A stretch of DNA of 64,000 bases from Acheta domesticus (taxonomy: Eukaryota > Arthropoda > Insecta > Orthoptera > Gryllidae), in NCBI GenBank assembly GCA_031308135.1, contig JAHLJT010000631.1, positions 211,094,731-211,158,730 on the forward strand, written 5' to 3'. The notes under the pieces were generated by a model. The model was given only the letters and a program-made list of their open reading frames with translations. It was not told where the DNA came from and ran no database searches. Shown here piece after piece: positions 1-11,398 of the stretch. Every line of letters starts with the position of its first letter. Position 1 is the first letter of the stretch. The translations under genes were made by a program, and so were the position numbers.

Positions 1-300
1 AAATCCAGTTGCTAAATTTAGGAAAAAAATTCTCTAACACGTGGTGTAGACAGAATCCATGTTTTGTGGGTCCTTGATACCAAAAAATCGATTGACGGCA
101 AAACGTCCGTTAGTTTGTTCGTCTGTGAACAACGCTAGCAGCTAAACTGTTCGGCTGATTTTCTCCAAAATTGATATTCCACAATCGAAGAATCGTCTGA
201 GAATCGAAGACTTCGGCGAAAGATAGGGTGTAATAACATACTAGATACTATTATGAGATGTAGCGTTTTTAAAGTGGAAAACCTGCAAATCATCAGTGTT
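1..300 (-). repeat. FBR repeat, end segment
   Basis: Dispersed repeat on the minus strand, cut by the window start. It contains the block GTGTAGACAGAATCCATG, then TTTTGTGGGTCCTTGATACC, then an ACGTCCGT motif, and ends near AATTGATATTCC. The same block recurs inverted at about 4140-4340 and 15560-15740 and in the same orientation at 16960-17070. No coding potential is visible. Confidence 0.75.
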
Positions 301-674
301 ATTAATTTTGATTAATGTATAAATTGACGAAAAACTAAGCAAACTCCAGCCATGAAAGATGGTTATGGTTTTGTTAGATAACCAAGAACTCGGAATAATC
401 CGAAAACAATTAAAACCTCTCGATTTTCACTGAAAAATGCAAATATTTGGTTGCTTCATTACGTCTGTACTCATTTTGTGCGCACCGAATGAATTCTCGT
501 ATGTCTATGTTGACAGCTGACGTCATGCAACAGCCATGCTACATGTTTGGCGAACACTGTATTTTCGAAAATTGCAAAAATTAACATTGTAACAGTACAG
601 TATTGATGATAGATATTTTTTGTTAAATGAAATCTGTGGTAGAAATTTAGAGTTTTACGTATAAGGTTATGCAC

Positions 675-775
675 ATTTTCAAGCCCACTTTGCTACATTC
701 GTGTGCCAATTTTGGAAAATATTGTGTGAACGGTGAAGGCACTAGCGTTGACCACACACAGACGAATGGGCGGAG
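675..775 (+). repeat. FBR repeat, short fragment
   Basis: A fragment matching the FBR end region: CCAATTTTGGAAAATATTG, followed by GAACGG and CACTAGCGTTGACCACA. It is shorter and more diverged than the copies at 4.1 and 15.6 kb. It probably marks an old, mostly deleted insertion. Confidence 0.5.
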
Positions 776-1479
776 TGTAAGACAGATTCGAAAATAAATT
801 TGAACTAGAACTCTTGCAATTATATTGCACCAAAGAACTATAGAAAATACACAACTGAAAAGTAAAATATAGTCATTATATGAAAGACCTATACTCTCCC
901 AAAAGATTGTTTTACATCGTTCGGTACTTATTCCTTAAGAGTAATGAAATAAGGGAACACCACCAACACTATTCACCGTCAACACAGAGTTAAACGTGTT
1001 CCAGAAAATGTAATTGAAATATTTTATATTTACAAAGAACTAGATACGTCTGTTGTAGTGAACTAAAGTAAAAGAGCCTAAATTTAAAAACGCAATGCTT
1101 CATTTATATTTATCATTGATTTTTTTTAAAGAGAAAATGTATTTCAAATGATTGCTGGACGTAGGTTTTAATAGTGGAGATGAAGGACAGATAAGAAAAT
1201 AAGTTTGAATTAGTTGAACCTGAGTGATTACATCGCACTCATGTTCATGTACGCTTACAAATCTCCACAATTAAAAACAATTACTCGTGTGATTTAAAAA
1301 ACTAGCTATTTTCGCTTCGTTAACCTCACTCACAAGTTTGTTCGGATAGACCAAGACCTTCTTGAAGCTCTGGACACATCCAAAATATGCAATGAACAAA
1401 TGACATTAGAAATACACTCACTCTAGTATTAATTTTACGAGTTTATTAAAATAGTGTATATACTACGAAACTGGTTAAT

Positions 1480-1703
1480 GCCGGCCCGGTGGCCGAGATC
1501 GCTAAAGCAGTAGTGCTGTAGCGATCTCGTACCGAAGGGTCGCGAGTTCGAGTCACCCCTCGGGCATGGTTGTATGTGTTCGTTCTTTCACCCCCTATCA
1601 TCGCCATATCGTTTCATCCTCATAGATACCATGACGTTAAAATCCAATAGTGGACGCTGATGACTTAGAAGTTGATGCGACCTTAAATAACAAAAACAAC
1701 AAT
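1480..1703 (+). mobile_element. tRNA-derived SINE (SINE1), full length
   Basis: About 224 bp. The head looks like a tRNA gene: a box A-like GTGGCCGAG stretch near 1489-1500 and a box B GAGTTCGAGTC at 1544-1554, closed by CCCCTCGGGCATGG. The stem around GCGATCTCG resembles a long-variable-arm (class II) tRNA. The 3' part carries GATGACTTAGAAGTTGATG, a motif of the kind found in SINE tails of orthopteroid insects (from memory), and ends in an A-rich tail. TGGTTAAT flanks it at 1472-1479 and 1704-1711, a plausible 8-bp target-site duplication. Not a functional tRNA: it cannot form a complete canonical cloverleaf in the spacing seen. Confidence 0.85.
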
Positions 1704-1899
1704 TGGTTAATATAGTAAGTGGTGGAACATTTGGGGCCTATTACCTTCCATATAAAGCAAACAGGAAGAAGTTCGTTTGTATACAAAGGTCAAATGTCTT
1801 CCTAAACGAAAACCCTTAAATATTTAGAGATGTTTGCTTACCTGTTAAAGATGTCAGAGGTTTTAATGAAAACCGGAACTATACCATACTTATAAATGC

Positions 1900-2020
1900 A
1901 TTTCTTCTCTTCGAACAAAAAATCAATAAAAAATTTCAGCCATTTTCCAGAAAATTTTTAAAATCTCACAAAGGCTTCATATAAAGTATCCTCAAAATTA
2001 AATGTGTTAACGATCTCCGG
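1900..2020 (+). repeat. FBR repeat, internal fragment
   Basis: Contains AGGCTTCATATAAAGTATCC followed by CTCAAAATTAAA, matching the internal FBR segment seen at about 4075-4110 and 15485-15515. Diverged on both sides. Confidence 0.5.
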
Positions 2021-2299
2021 AACGACACAACTAGATTATATTCTTGACGTATTTTCAAAGTTTCATCTCAAATGATTTTAATCTGACAGAACTATGCGTG
2101 ACACATCCATTCATCCGGATCTAACAATATCGATTTTCGGGAAAATCTCGCCATCTTCACCAATATTAACCATCTTTGGAAGAGCAGTAATATACCTTAA
2201 TCCTGACGTAGGCAAAAAGTTACATTTCAAAAAAATCATAAACTGTGAATTTACGACCGAAAATTCCAGACCTTATTGTTGAAGTGATTCCATTACTTT

Positions 2300-3700
2300 T
2301 TCTACATGAGGAGGAAAAGTAAATAACCGGTTTGGAAAATCTACTTTTTTTTGTTTTTGGTGTTATTTCGAGTTTTTTTACATGCGTTACAGTGAAATAG
2401 CTTAGAGACAGGTGAAAGGTTATTGAACTTACAAAAATTGTGGAATAACTGTGATGTAGTTAATAATTGGTTTTAGTAATGTTTCTTTACAGAGGTATTT
2501 GATTATGAAGAACCACGGGGCATTATTATTGTTCATAGATAGTGTTCTGCATTATTTGTATTTTGGGGATATTAGAATTCTCTTCATTGATGTAGACAGG
2601 ACAGACATGGAGCATTATGGGCTCTGAAAAGTGCTGTGCATTACGGAGCAGAACCTCTTGTAGGAGTGTCATCAGCGTTGTCCGATTATCATATTTTGGC
2701 ACATGATGGATTAGGAGCTGGGCACTATTATCCAGTCGGGACCTTCAATTTTAAAAATTGAAGCTCTCTGTAGATTAAGAGTAACCTCTCTCCTAACCGA
2801 CCAAGTGCAAAGACATTGATAGGGGTGGTGCAGTAGGGGTCACTAAGCCTCATTTTAAGAAAATAGAAAAATATCAAGTTAAAGTTACTTAGTAGTTGCA
2901 GTTATAAAGAGTATTGAAGAGAAAAAATAGTGACTTCATTGTGAACTTTAGAGAGGAAAACTGGTCAAACCAACAACGTACAAAGATAGTTCACCTTCTT
3001 AGGTAACAAATAGTGTCGGTGACTCACTTTTCATTTTTGGAGGTTTGATCAGTATTGCGCTCAGCCTTTCAATTTTAACCCTTTGTTTCCTAAGCTAAAT
3101 ATTTTTCAAGTTCTACTGACTGGGTACATTTTGGACCGACTATTTTTTTCTAAATAAATACCTATTCTTTAAACATTTTTATTAACACAAGGTTATGATT
3201 ATTTGGCTTGATGGTGTAGTTCGCAGTTGCAACTATTGAATGTAATTTCTGTTTTAATTAAAATATATGTAAGTATATTCAATATTTTTCATTAATTATT
3301 TCTTAAATACAAATTTTGTTTAACGATGACAGTCTCTTCAGATCCGGAATTATTTAATAGGGAGGGGTTATTTTAAATATTTTGTTGCACATTTTAAAAA
3401 TAGTAGTTACGATATGGTTAAAACAGGGACCAATGCCTTCTGTAAAGCACTACCCATTCAAGTTTCCTGTTTTAGTGAGGCTACATTGTGAAGTATTCAA
3501 TACAGTAAATATGTAAAAAGCAAATCGGTAGGTGTTATCCAACTACTAATAATAGCTTAACGGACAAATACATGAACTGCCAGAATTATAATTTTAAAAC
3601 CATCGATAACTTTGTTATTCATTATAGGGGTCCTGCAAGTGAGGAAACAAGTTTCGAAAGGCTGTACAAATAGGTGTCCTAAACTCCTGAAACCTTAAGC
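2300..3700. other. AT-rich sequence without recognised features
   Basis: I see no ORF with protein-like composition, no RNA signature and no clear repeat structure here. It is ordinary AT-rich intergenic or intronic DNA. Confidence 0.4.
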
Positions 3701-3749
3701 AGGTGGTTCCTGCCACTGTACATAGGGTGTTAACAAACTTTGTAAAAGT

Positions 3750-4430
3750 GGTGCTAAAACAGAATATACTTTCTTTCCCGTATTTTCACGCAAAATTACG
3801 CGAAAAGCACTCAAATATTCGAAAATTTGTACATGACTTTTTTCAAATCTATCGCTAAGAAACAGCTTTCAGTAAAGCAAAAAATCTCTATCTTTAATAT
3901 TTTAGTTGTAGGAAGACTACGAAAAAATTTTGAACTTTAGCAATTTTTCAAAAATCAGGATTTTTAATAACCATGAGATCTGCACCATTCTCTTATATGT
4001 CCTTCATGCTATCCAAGAACAAAATTTAATAAAAATTGGAGTATTTTTTTGAAACTTTAGAAAATATCCCAAAGGCTACATATAAAGCACCCTCCAAAAT
4101 TAAAATATCGGTTCCAAATTCAAAGGACCGCGACATCTGCCAGATCGAATACGGTATACCAATTTTGGAGAAAATTGGTTGAACGGTTTAGCCGCCAGCG
4201 TTGTTCACAGACGGACGGACAGATGACGTTTTGGCGTCATTCTATTTTCCGGTACCAAGGACCCACAAAACCTGGATTCTGGCTACACCACGTGTCAGAA
4301 GATTTTTCCCTTGAATTTAGCAACTGGATTTATCCACATCTTAGTTACCAAAGCCCTGCAATAATTTTTCTACCTAAAACCTTACAATTTTTTCGCGGAG
4401 CATTGCACGACTTTCTCTCTCCTGCATAAG
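3750..4430 (+). repeat. FBR repeat, near-complete end arm
   Basis: Plus-strand copy. It runs from the internal region (TATCTTTAATATTTTAGTTG and GTAGGAAGACTACG), through GGCTACATATAAAGCACCC, to the end block with AACGGTTTAGCCGCCAGCG, GGACCCACAAAACCTGG and CTACACCACGTG, and finishes with TTTTTTCGCGGAGCATTGCA. It aligns by eye with 15240-15810 (plus) and, inverted, with 16858-17300. With the minus-strand piece at 1-300 it forms a pair facing outward. Confidence 0.75.
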
Positions 4431-4524
4431 CGGTAGCTAGAAAGTTAAAACCTTAAAAAAAATATATGGTGTGGGTGCATATGATAACCACTCAGTAAAC
4501 ATAGGGTTAATCGGGGTTTAGAAG

Positions 4525-4650
4525 CGATCGATGCGAGGCGCGACGCGGAGGCAATGCGAAGCGGTCAGAGCTTCGGCGGCGGCGGTGGCGGCGGCGGCAG
4601 CGGAGTGTGTGCGGCGGCGGTCGCGCTGTTCCGGCTCGCCAAGGCCGCCG

Positions 4651-4685
<35 letters not shown>

Positions 4686-4860
4686 TGCCGCCTCAGCCAC
4701 TACAGCAGCGCGGCGCGCAACACGGAACTGTCAGCGCGGGGCCAACGCTGGCGCGGCGCCGCGCCGCGCCGCGCCGGCTGTGTGCTTAACCGCCCTGCCG
4801 TCATAGACGTCGCCCTCACCCTCCGACGCCGTTGGTGATACGCGAACGTGCGCGGCGCTT
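4525..4860. promoter_or_regulatory. CpG-dense island with (CCG)n run
   Basis: Abrupt switch from AT-rich DNA to CpG-dense GC-rich DNA with GGCGGC runs and a (CCG) trinucleotide run at about 4653-4692. All six frames are open for a while because of composition (Ala, Gly, Arg or Pro runs), so none is evidence of a gene. It may be a promoter CpG island or only a GC-rich repeat patch; I see no TATA box or initiator that decides it. Confidence 0.4.
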
Positions 4861-4861
4861 C

Positions 4862-5090
4862 GGAATTATCAAGGCTCGTCTTCACGATGGAATATGTCAC
4901 GGTATTTCGCGATGTTCAGTCGTGCCGCTAAATATCGCATGATCGCCGCCGTATCAAGCAGTGCTTACGATCATGCGACTTCTAGCGGCACAACGGAGAA
5001 AGACGCGAAGTGCCGTGAGATATTCCATCGTGGCCATAGGGGCTTGAGGGACAGAGTGAGAACAATCGCACTATAGTGTAGCGACATCCA
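4862..5090. mobile_element. HP1 palindromic MITE-like element, copy 1
   Basis: A long imperfect hairpin. The left arm reads CACGATGGAATATGTCACGG then TATTTCGCG. The right arm returns as CGCGAAGTGCCGTGAGATAT then TCCATCGTG, with CGCATGATCGC and CGATCATGCG near the centre. The right end carries AATCGCACTATAG, matching the ends of the other copies at 34.4, 48.8 and 57.0 kb. Non-coding; a transcript would fold into long dsRNA. Confidence 0.75.
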
Positions 5091-5099
5091 CAACGAAAC

Positions 5100-6800
5100 A
5101 TCGATGTTGGCAAAATGGATTAACGACCATTTCCTATGATGCCTTGACCTGGGTGGACGTGTGCGGGACCTCATCCCGTAACCACTCCATGTGGAGTTGT
5201 TTCGGAGTTTTGCTGTAGATCTCTAAGATATGACAGAATCATTTTGTATCTTTTGAGGAGTAAGAGTGATGATAAAATGAAAATAATCCGAAACGTTGGC
5301 AAACTCAATGATTTACTCTGACGAAGTCGCGTGATTTCAATTTCAAACTAAAACATCGACGTTAATAATACATTGACCAAAAACCTTGGATATTTTCAAA
5401 CAGCGACGTTTTAAAGCTGGCTTAGCTCTAAGTTCTGCGCAACAAAATTTAATTTGACAGTGGCCGTGTATATTAATTTATTAGTGAAATATAACTGAAG
5501 CAAAGGCATGAAACGCTTCTCAAGGTGCGAAATACGAGGAAAGACGATGGAAATTCCAGGGTAGCAGGATTATGTCGGGACAGGGATGCTGGGTGAAGAT
5601 AGCGCAAACCGCGTGCGGTTGGTTCAAAAACATAAACATTCAATCAGTTGTTATTTCAGCATTTAAGCACCATTGTGATTATGGGAATTTTTCATCCACG
5701 AACAAAACATCGAAAACGTGAAGACATTGAGCACAAAACATCGATGTTAAAAAAATCGGCTTCTACATATCGATATTTAAAACAACTATATTTTCAAAAC
5801 ATCCATATTTCAATAAAAATATCGGCATCTACGTCGCATCCGTATACGGAATCCACGTGCCTAAGATATTCCCGACTTCTCGCGCTTGTTATTTGGGGTG
5901 AGACTATGTTGTCTTGAGTGTTAGATCAATTTACTTTGAAAATCACATACTCACGTCTTGTTCAATACGCAATTAAAATTTTGTAAAATTAGCTCCATTG
6001 TTTTTGTATGTATATCAAAGAATTCGTTTTACTTTCTTCAAATTACGTTTGACCTGCCAAGGAAAACCCAATACTGAATCATTCAGTATGCGGTAATTAC
6101 TGATATGGACACTTTTGAATGAATAAAATTGTATTTCAAAATATAAAAGAATACATTCTTTACATCGTATGTTAAATTAATTGCACAACTCTGTAATGCC
6201 CTGAATTTTCGTTTATTAAATAGTATTTGCAAGCTTATAATTTTACAACAGCAATTCTTTTTAAAATGGAAACCATATTGACAAATTCTTCATGTGAAAA
6301 ATTGAAGACAAATACGCTTTGTTGAATAACATTGTTTAGAAACTTGACCTTTTTGGAGCATTATTGATTTAATGACGCAATCCTCAAAAACCCATTCGCC
6401 TTGGATGAAGCAGTTTGATGTTTTCATTAACAGAAAGAATTTTCAAGGAATATATTGACATCCCGTGTATAAACATACATTCCTTAAATTAGTGAATGAG
6501 TGACATTTGTTCGCAGTTTGGTGCTATGTCCCTCTTTAGTGTGGGATTTAATATAAAACATTGCTAATGTGGGAGTTTGCAGTATTCAATACTTGAACTT
6601 CTTTTTCTTGGCTTATCGAGATTTTCTTTCTCATTTTGTACATCGACGTGAGCCAACATTCGTAGAGATTGATTTAATTCGTTTCATCTGTGTCATAGAC
6701 AAATATATTCCAAAATACATCCTTTCTTGTATTTTTATGAATGGAATTCGATTTTAAAATAAATACTTTTTTATTTTAAAAAGTAAATGAAAAAAGGAAT
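5100..6800. other. AT-rich sequence, no recognised gene
   Basis: No conserved coding frame seen. A small palindrome ATACTGAATCATTCAGTAT lies near 6071-6089. Repeated CATCGA/ATCGATATTT words at 5700-5830 suggest a short degenerate repeat. Confidence 0.35.
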
Positions 6801-6827
6801 TTCTCAAATTTTTTATTTTACTGCTCG

Positions 6828-6913
6828 CAGAAACGACACGCTGTATGGCCATAAATCTCCACTCTGCACTTATGGCATGCGATAAATTTCTGTCTCTTGA
6901 CTTTTAGACTGCA
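6828..6913 (-). pseudogene. Cys-rich C-terminal relic, possibly a transposase zinc ribbon
   Basis: A minus-strand reading frame ends ACHKCRVEIYGHTACRFCEQ and stops at 6828-6830. The spacing is C-x2-C-x9-C-x2-C, typical of a small zinc ribbon, and the frame ends one residue after it. A stop codon at 6914-6916 closes the frame upstream, so any parent protein is broken. C-terminal cysteine clusters of this kind occur in some DNA transposases, including PiggyBac-like ones, but nothing catalytic is visible and the assignment is weak. Confidence 0.2.
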
Positions 6914-7262
6914 TCATTTATTCTTGTGTACCGCGGTGTCGATTGTCGTTTAGAAGTCACAAAATGTGCTTGACAACTTCAGGGTTATTCAGCGGTGATC
7001 TGAATCGGCGAACAATAGGGGCCAACCTGAATAGTGGCGAGGTAGAGAAATACAGCCGCAAAGAATAGTTAGTAATTATAATTATTCATCAAATATCATC
7101 GTATGTAATGTTGGTGAATTTGTCTTCACAGGACCTCTCTATTTGTGTAAAAAAGTATAGTGATTCATTAAGAAATGAAGTTAATATAATTTTTTGAAAA
7201 TAAAAGAATTCTATCAAAAAGCTAATGCGTTCAACTGATGAGGTCCTATGTCGTGAATCGTT

Positions 7263-7425
7263 TGTTGAAAATTTCATCTCAATATCTTGAACTGTTTAGA
7301 ATATGTTCGAGGCGAACTGACGTGACATAGTCAATAAAAATGCCCACCTCGAATATTTTCCAAACGGTTCAATAAATGAAAATGAAATTTTCACTAAACG
7401 ATTCAGAACATATTCAGGACATTTC
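7263..7425. repeat. Alternating inverted repeats of about 48 bp
   Basis: 7263-7312 is an inverted copy of 7347-7393: both contain GAAAATTTCAT and a TTGAAC(T/C)GTTT block followed by an ATATTCGAGG-type end. A third partial copy (AACGATTCAGAACATATTC) follows at 7395-7425. The segment can fold as a hairpin with a loop of about 35 nt. Confidence 0.55.
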
Positions 7426-7684
7426 AGGATATGTATTTACACAAATGTGTGTGCATTAGGTGTGTTATCTATGTACATTGTTAATATTTACATCTGTACG
7501 TACGGTCTTGTCATTATTTCACTAGCAGTTTTCATTTTATTATCGTCGCATACAAAAGCAATAAATTAAGGATTTTCATCAATAATAGTGCTTCAACTTT
7601 CAATCTCTAATGCTCATCCAACAGTGCAATTTCCCTTCAGTCCTGATACGAGTATTTAAAGACGTGGATTTGGGTGTTGAGCTG

Positions 7685-8003
7685 CAAAGAAGTGCGAGTC
7701 GCGCCGCGCGAGGAGCAGGAGCGGGTGGGCGGGCGTCGGCGGCCGCGTCGGCGACGCGCGTGGCTCCACCATGCTCGGCAAACAGATCGGGCCCGTCCGT
7801 TAGCGCTCGAGAGCCGGAATTCGCTACTGCTTTTGCTTCTCTTACGGCTCTTCGCTCGCGCCGCCCCGACGGCCGCGCCCCGCCACTCGCCGCTCGCCAC
7901 TCACCGCCTCGCCCCCGCCCCGAAGCCCAAGCCGCCACCGCAGCCAGCGCCGCCGCCACCGCTGCTGCCGAATTCACTTGCGTCTCGTGTCTTGATGGCA
8001 CGA
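7685..8003. promoter_or_regulatory. CpG-dense island abutting a SINE2 copy
   Basis: Dense CpG and GCC/GCG runs between AT-rich DNA on the left and a SINE2 body on the right. Several frames stay open because of composition, and none resembles a known protein. There is no clear transcription start motif. Confidence 0.4.
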
Positions 8004-8004
8004 G

Positions 8005-8422
8005 ATTTCTAGCGGCCGCCTGCTCTGGTCGGTAGTTTCACGTGGGTTAGCTGATCAACACCAGGCGAATGCCGGAGGAATATTCTAATAAACGGGCCAC
8101 AAACCGCGCGCGATCTATTCTTTGTCCTCTATCCTCAGCCCCTTACTTACACACACTTCACCTCACATGCACTACATTACCACACATGCCGAGAGACCAG
8201 TCGGGCGCTTACAGCTTGACCCGGATTGTGGCGGTGCCCCGCTGGTGGGAGATACCTAGTTGGAAAACCCCCGCAAGCCGACAGGTGTGTCCGCGCCGGA
8301 TCTCACCACCCAGCGGGGAAAGATCAAAGCCACCTCCTGCGATAAAAAACATGCATTATACTTACGGGACTAATGACTTTAGCAGTTAATGCGCCTGAAA
8401 ACCCCAATGAATCAATCGATCA
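8005..8422 (+). mobile_element. SINE2 copy a, body and 3' end
   Basis: Starts at TTTCTAGCGGCCGCCTGCTC and runs through CAACACCAGGCGAATGCCGG, the AACCGCGCGCGATCT word, a pyrimidine-rich segment, the AGAGACCAGTCGGG block, GGTGGGAGATACCTAG and the 3' motif GGGACTAATGACTTTAGCAG. The tRNA-like head present in copies at 24.9, 31.8 and 34.4 kb is missing, so this copy is 5'-truncated. Length about 420 bp. Confidence 0.8.
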
Positions 8423-8689
8423 ATTTACCACGGTGGTCTCCACTAACTCCTGCTCCTGGCTGCTGGTGCCGCCGCCATCATCACAAATACAGCACCGGAA
8501 TCTCCGCGCCTCCCCCCCCCCGTGCCTTCCTCCGTCGCCGTCGCCGGCGTCCTCGGGCCTCACGAGTCGCGTGTTCGTTGAGCGAGACACTGGCCACCTT
8601 TATCCGCCCAAGGACTTGAAAGTCTTGTGCCCGACGAGGGCTCTTCAACATCTAAAAGACGCGCCGTGATTCTAAACCGAATCTGTAGA

Positions 8690-11060
8690 ATCATTCAAAG
8701 TCTGCCGTGAAGTGATGTAACTTGGACGGCCAGCGGCTTTTCTTCGACACACATGAAATTCTGTGCTGACCAAAACGAGCCTTTTGATTGTGAATGAAAT
8801 CTGTTGGAAAGAAGCCGAAGCCATTAAGTAATCCCATCGTCAAAAATAAAACAAATATACATTTACACATTATACAAATGAACTGAAAGCTTGTTTGTTT
8901 CCTTCACGAAGAGCACAAAAATGCTATAATTCTGGAAGTGGTATCACTTTTTTCTCGTTGGGCTTCCAGTGTAAATTTGTTTTTAATGTCTTTTAATATC
9001 TTCACATTCCAGGGAAGTTATTGGTAATTTTTTTATTTTAATTTTTCGCTTTTTGACTCTTTTCAAAGAGAGATAGTTTGTTTTTCACTTTTCGTGACGG
9101 CTAAAAAGCCTCTGACTCTCAAGATAAATGAATTCTACGAGAACGTATTTCCAATTTACACAATTTTATACAACAAAACTTCAGGCAAACCTACAATAAC
9201 CAAGTAAGGAAAAAATTGTTTTAAAACATTTACTTTGAATGGAACCCTTTGATGAGAATATTACCAACACTGATATTTGGAGACATGAACAATGATGTAA
9301 AATACTGAACGAATTCATAGAAATGTGCCTTACACTAACTAAAGTAAAATAAAAAAACGAACCAAAGTAAACAAACGTAAGTAGATATATTTTGCTAATT
9401 TTCTGGCTAATTCGCGAATTATCCGGTTAACTTATGTAATATCCAAAATGGGTGGGTTTAGTGAGAAGGAACAGCTTCGAAGTACTTCGGACTTAAACCG
9501 AATGAAATGCAGTACGTTTCGGTGATGAGGAGTACTAGATAGTTTGTGATAAACGGGGATCAGAATGCGGGTAGCTTTCCAATGCGAACCGAGAGTCGAG
9601 TGGGAAGTTTCGAGTACCACACCCGCTGTGACTCAGGGCATCAACTGACATCACTGCAGTATCTTTGACCGGGGGATCCTAGGCTCAGAATCCTAGAATA
9701 TTAACTAAACTTGTTAGTTATCAATTGAACACCTGAGTGCAACTAAATTATGAGAGAAATTAAGTGAGTGACTTTACTTTAGCACCTCCTGTAATTTTTG
9801 GACGGTTGAAGTTATTGCAATGCATTTTTTCACGGAAGTGCATGAGAGAATAGGACTACTTGATACGTGTATTCATTTATATTTTTTCCTTGTATTTTAC
9901 GAGACATTTAAGGTAACTTTGAAAAAATGTATTATTACATTTGAAAAAAACAGTCTATCATGACGAGCGTAAAAAGGCGAATCCAATGATATAAATATTG
10001 TTATATGTTCAATAAGCATTTTTTTGAGGAATTTAAATTTTTTGCGACTAGTGTTTGAAGGATATTTTGAATGTAACACTCCGCCATACAAGGTCACCCA
10101 GCGCTCCACCAGCAAACGCGCGCTCGGGGAAGGGAAGGAATCTTAGTATTTGAAGATACGAAACATATTCTAAATATTCACAAAACTGTTGCAATTTTTT
10201 CCTGAACTCTGCTTTCCTGTAGTATAGATACTAATATCTCATGCGTTAGTTGCGGTTGCATGATTAAGAAATAATTCAATCAATTTTATGTCATGTCCTT
10301 TCTTAGTATTTCTCGTACTTGATGTTATTTGCATTTTTCTGTAACTAATTTTTCATACTTTATTAACGGACACGTGTATATAGGAACTGTACTGTTTCAG
10401 TTTGAGTTGGGTAACGTCTCCTACTGTTTGGCCATGAAGAACTACACCATCCTGGTTGAACCGAAATCAGTTCAACATTTTGGACGAACAATTTCTTTGA
10501 ATCAATTGTCATCAATTTGATTTAATACGATGTACTACAAGTATAATTTAAATACTCAATACAACTACCTATTTGCGTTCATCTACCTCATTTAGATCTT
10601 GTTAGGGTCTGTTCGGTCTTGGAGTGTTTTTTTGACTCTCAGTGATGCCAAATGAAAGTGAGGGGGAACACTGTCCGTACATGTATATGCAAATATTCGC
10701 ATTCATTTCGCTAACGTTGGATACCCCCATAATTTTTAAACTGTTCACGAGTACGAAATGCGGTTTTCGCTTAGCAATACTGAATCATGAAACAGGTAAT
10801 ATGCCACAGGGATATTGTTCGTAATATTTTAAGTTTTGGAGAAATGTAATCATTTTTGATTTTTTAAATTAATCTAGTTTTATACTACAATGGATAAATC
10901 ATAAAAAGGAGAAAATAATGATACTTCATTTGTTACGATTTTAAAAGTAATATTGTTTCCGAGACATTTGATTTTGATCGCAACCGCTATATTGAACATT
11001 TCCCGTCACAAGCGGCACGCAAATAACGATGTCTTTACTGCAGGTGGCCTTGTCTTGGCG
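8690..11060. other. AT-rich sequence, no recognised gene
   Basis: Nothing coding is recognised. A 24-bp segment at 9407-9430, with the palindromic core AATTCGCGAATT, is repeated inverted at 13135-13158. Otherwise unremarkable. Confidence 0.35.
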
Positions 11061-11074
11061 ATGGCAGTTTGCAA

Positions 11075-11287
11075 TGGTTGAAAATGTTAAACCACATTAT
11101 TCATCTCCAGAACATGAATAGAGAATAGAAAAGATCACTGAGACATAAAATTACGGGGAAACCTTTGCAAGATGATTATTGTTGAATTTTTTAAGGCTAT
11201 CCTATGAATTAATAGTGTTCAAATTTTTCTTTATTTTTTCTACCGCTCATTTAATTAGCAGGGCTCTACAAGTTATTACTATAATGG
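11075..11287 (-). repeat. Duplicated intron/exon-2 segment, copy B
   Basis: Direct repeat of 11895-12113, about 820 bp apart. Both share CATCTCCAGAACATGAAT, GATGATTATTGTTGA, ATGAATTAATAGTGTT and a GCTCATTTAA word. In the neighbouring pseudogene this sequence is the intron end and the beginning of exon 2, so the locus was partly tandemly duplicated. In this copy the exon-2 frame is broken almost at once. Confidence 0.8.
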
Positions 11288-11398
11288 AGTCTCGAATTCA
11301 TTTTCACACAGTCCTTCGTCACTTTCATAGCCATCAGGGTAGCATTCATCATCATCATCATCATCATCACCATCATTTGATGACAGAGAATCCATTTC
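11283..11398 (-). pseudogene. Acidic exon fragment with Asp run
   Basis: Minus-strand frame starting at an ATG near 11398: MDSLSSND, then a run of Asp coded by repeated GAT, then ECYPDGYESDEGLCENEF and a stop at 11283-11285. The GAT run is the (ATC)n microsatellite on the plus strand at about 11343-11375. It abuts duplicated copy B exactly as exon 1 abuts the intron in the main pseudogene, so it may be a diverged exon 1 of the second unit. Confidence 0.4.

Noticed and set aside
1480..1560. A functional class II tRNA gene at the SINE1 head
   Set aside because: The target-site duplication, the body and the A-rich tail show that it is a retroposed SINE. Stem pairing is imperfect.
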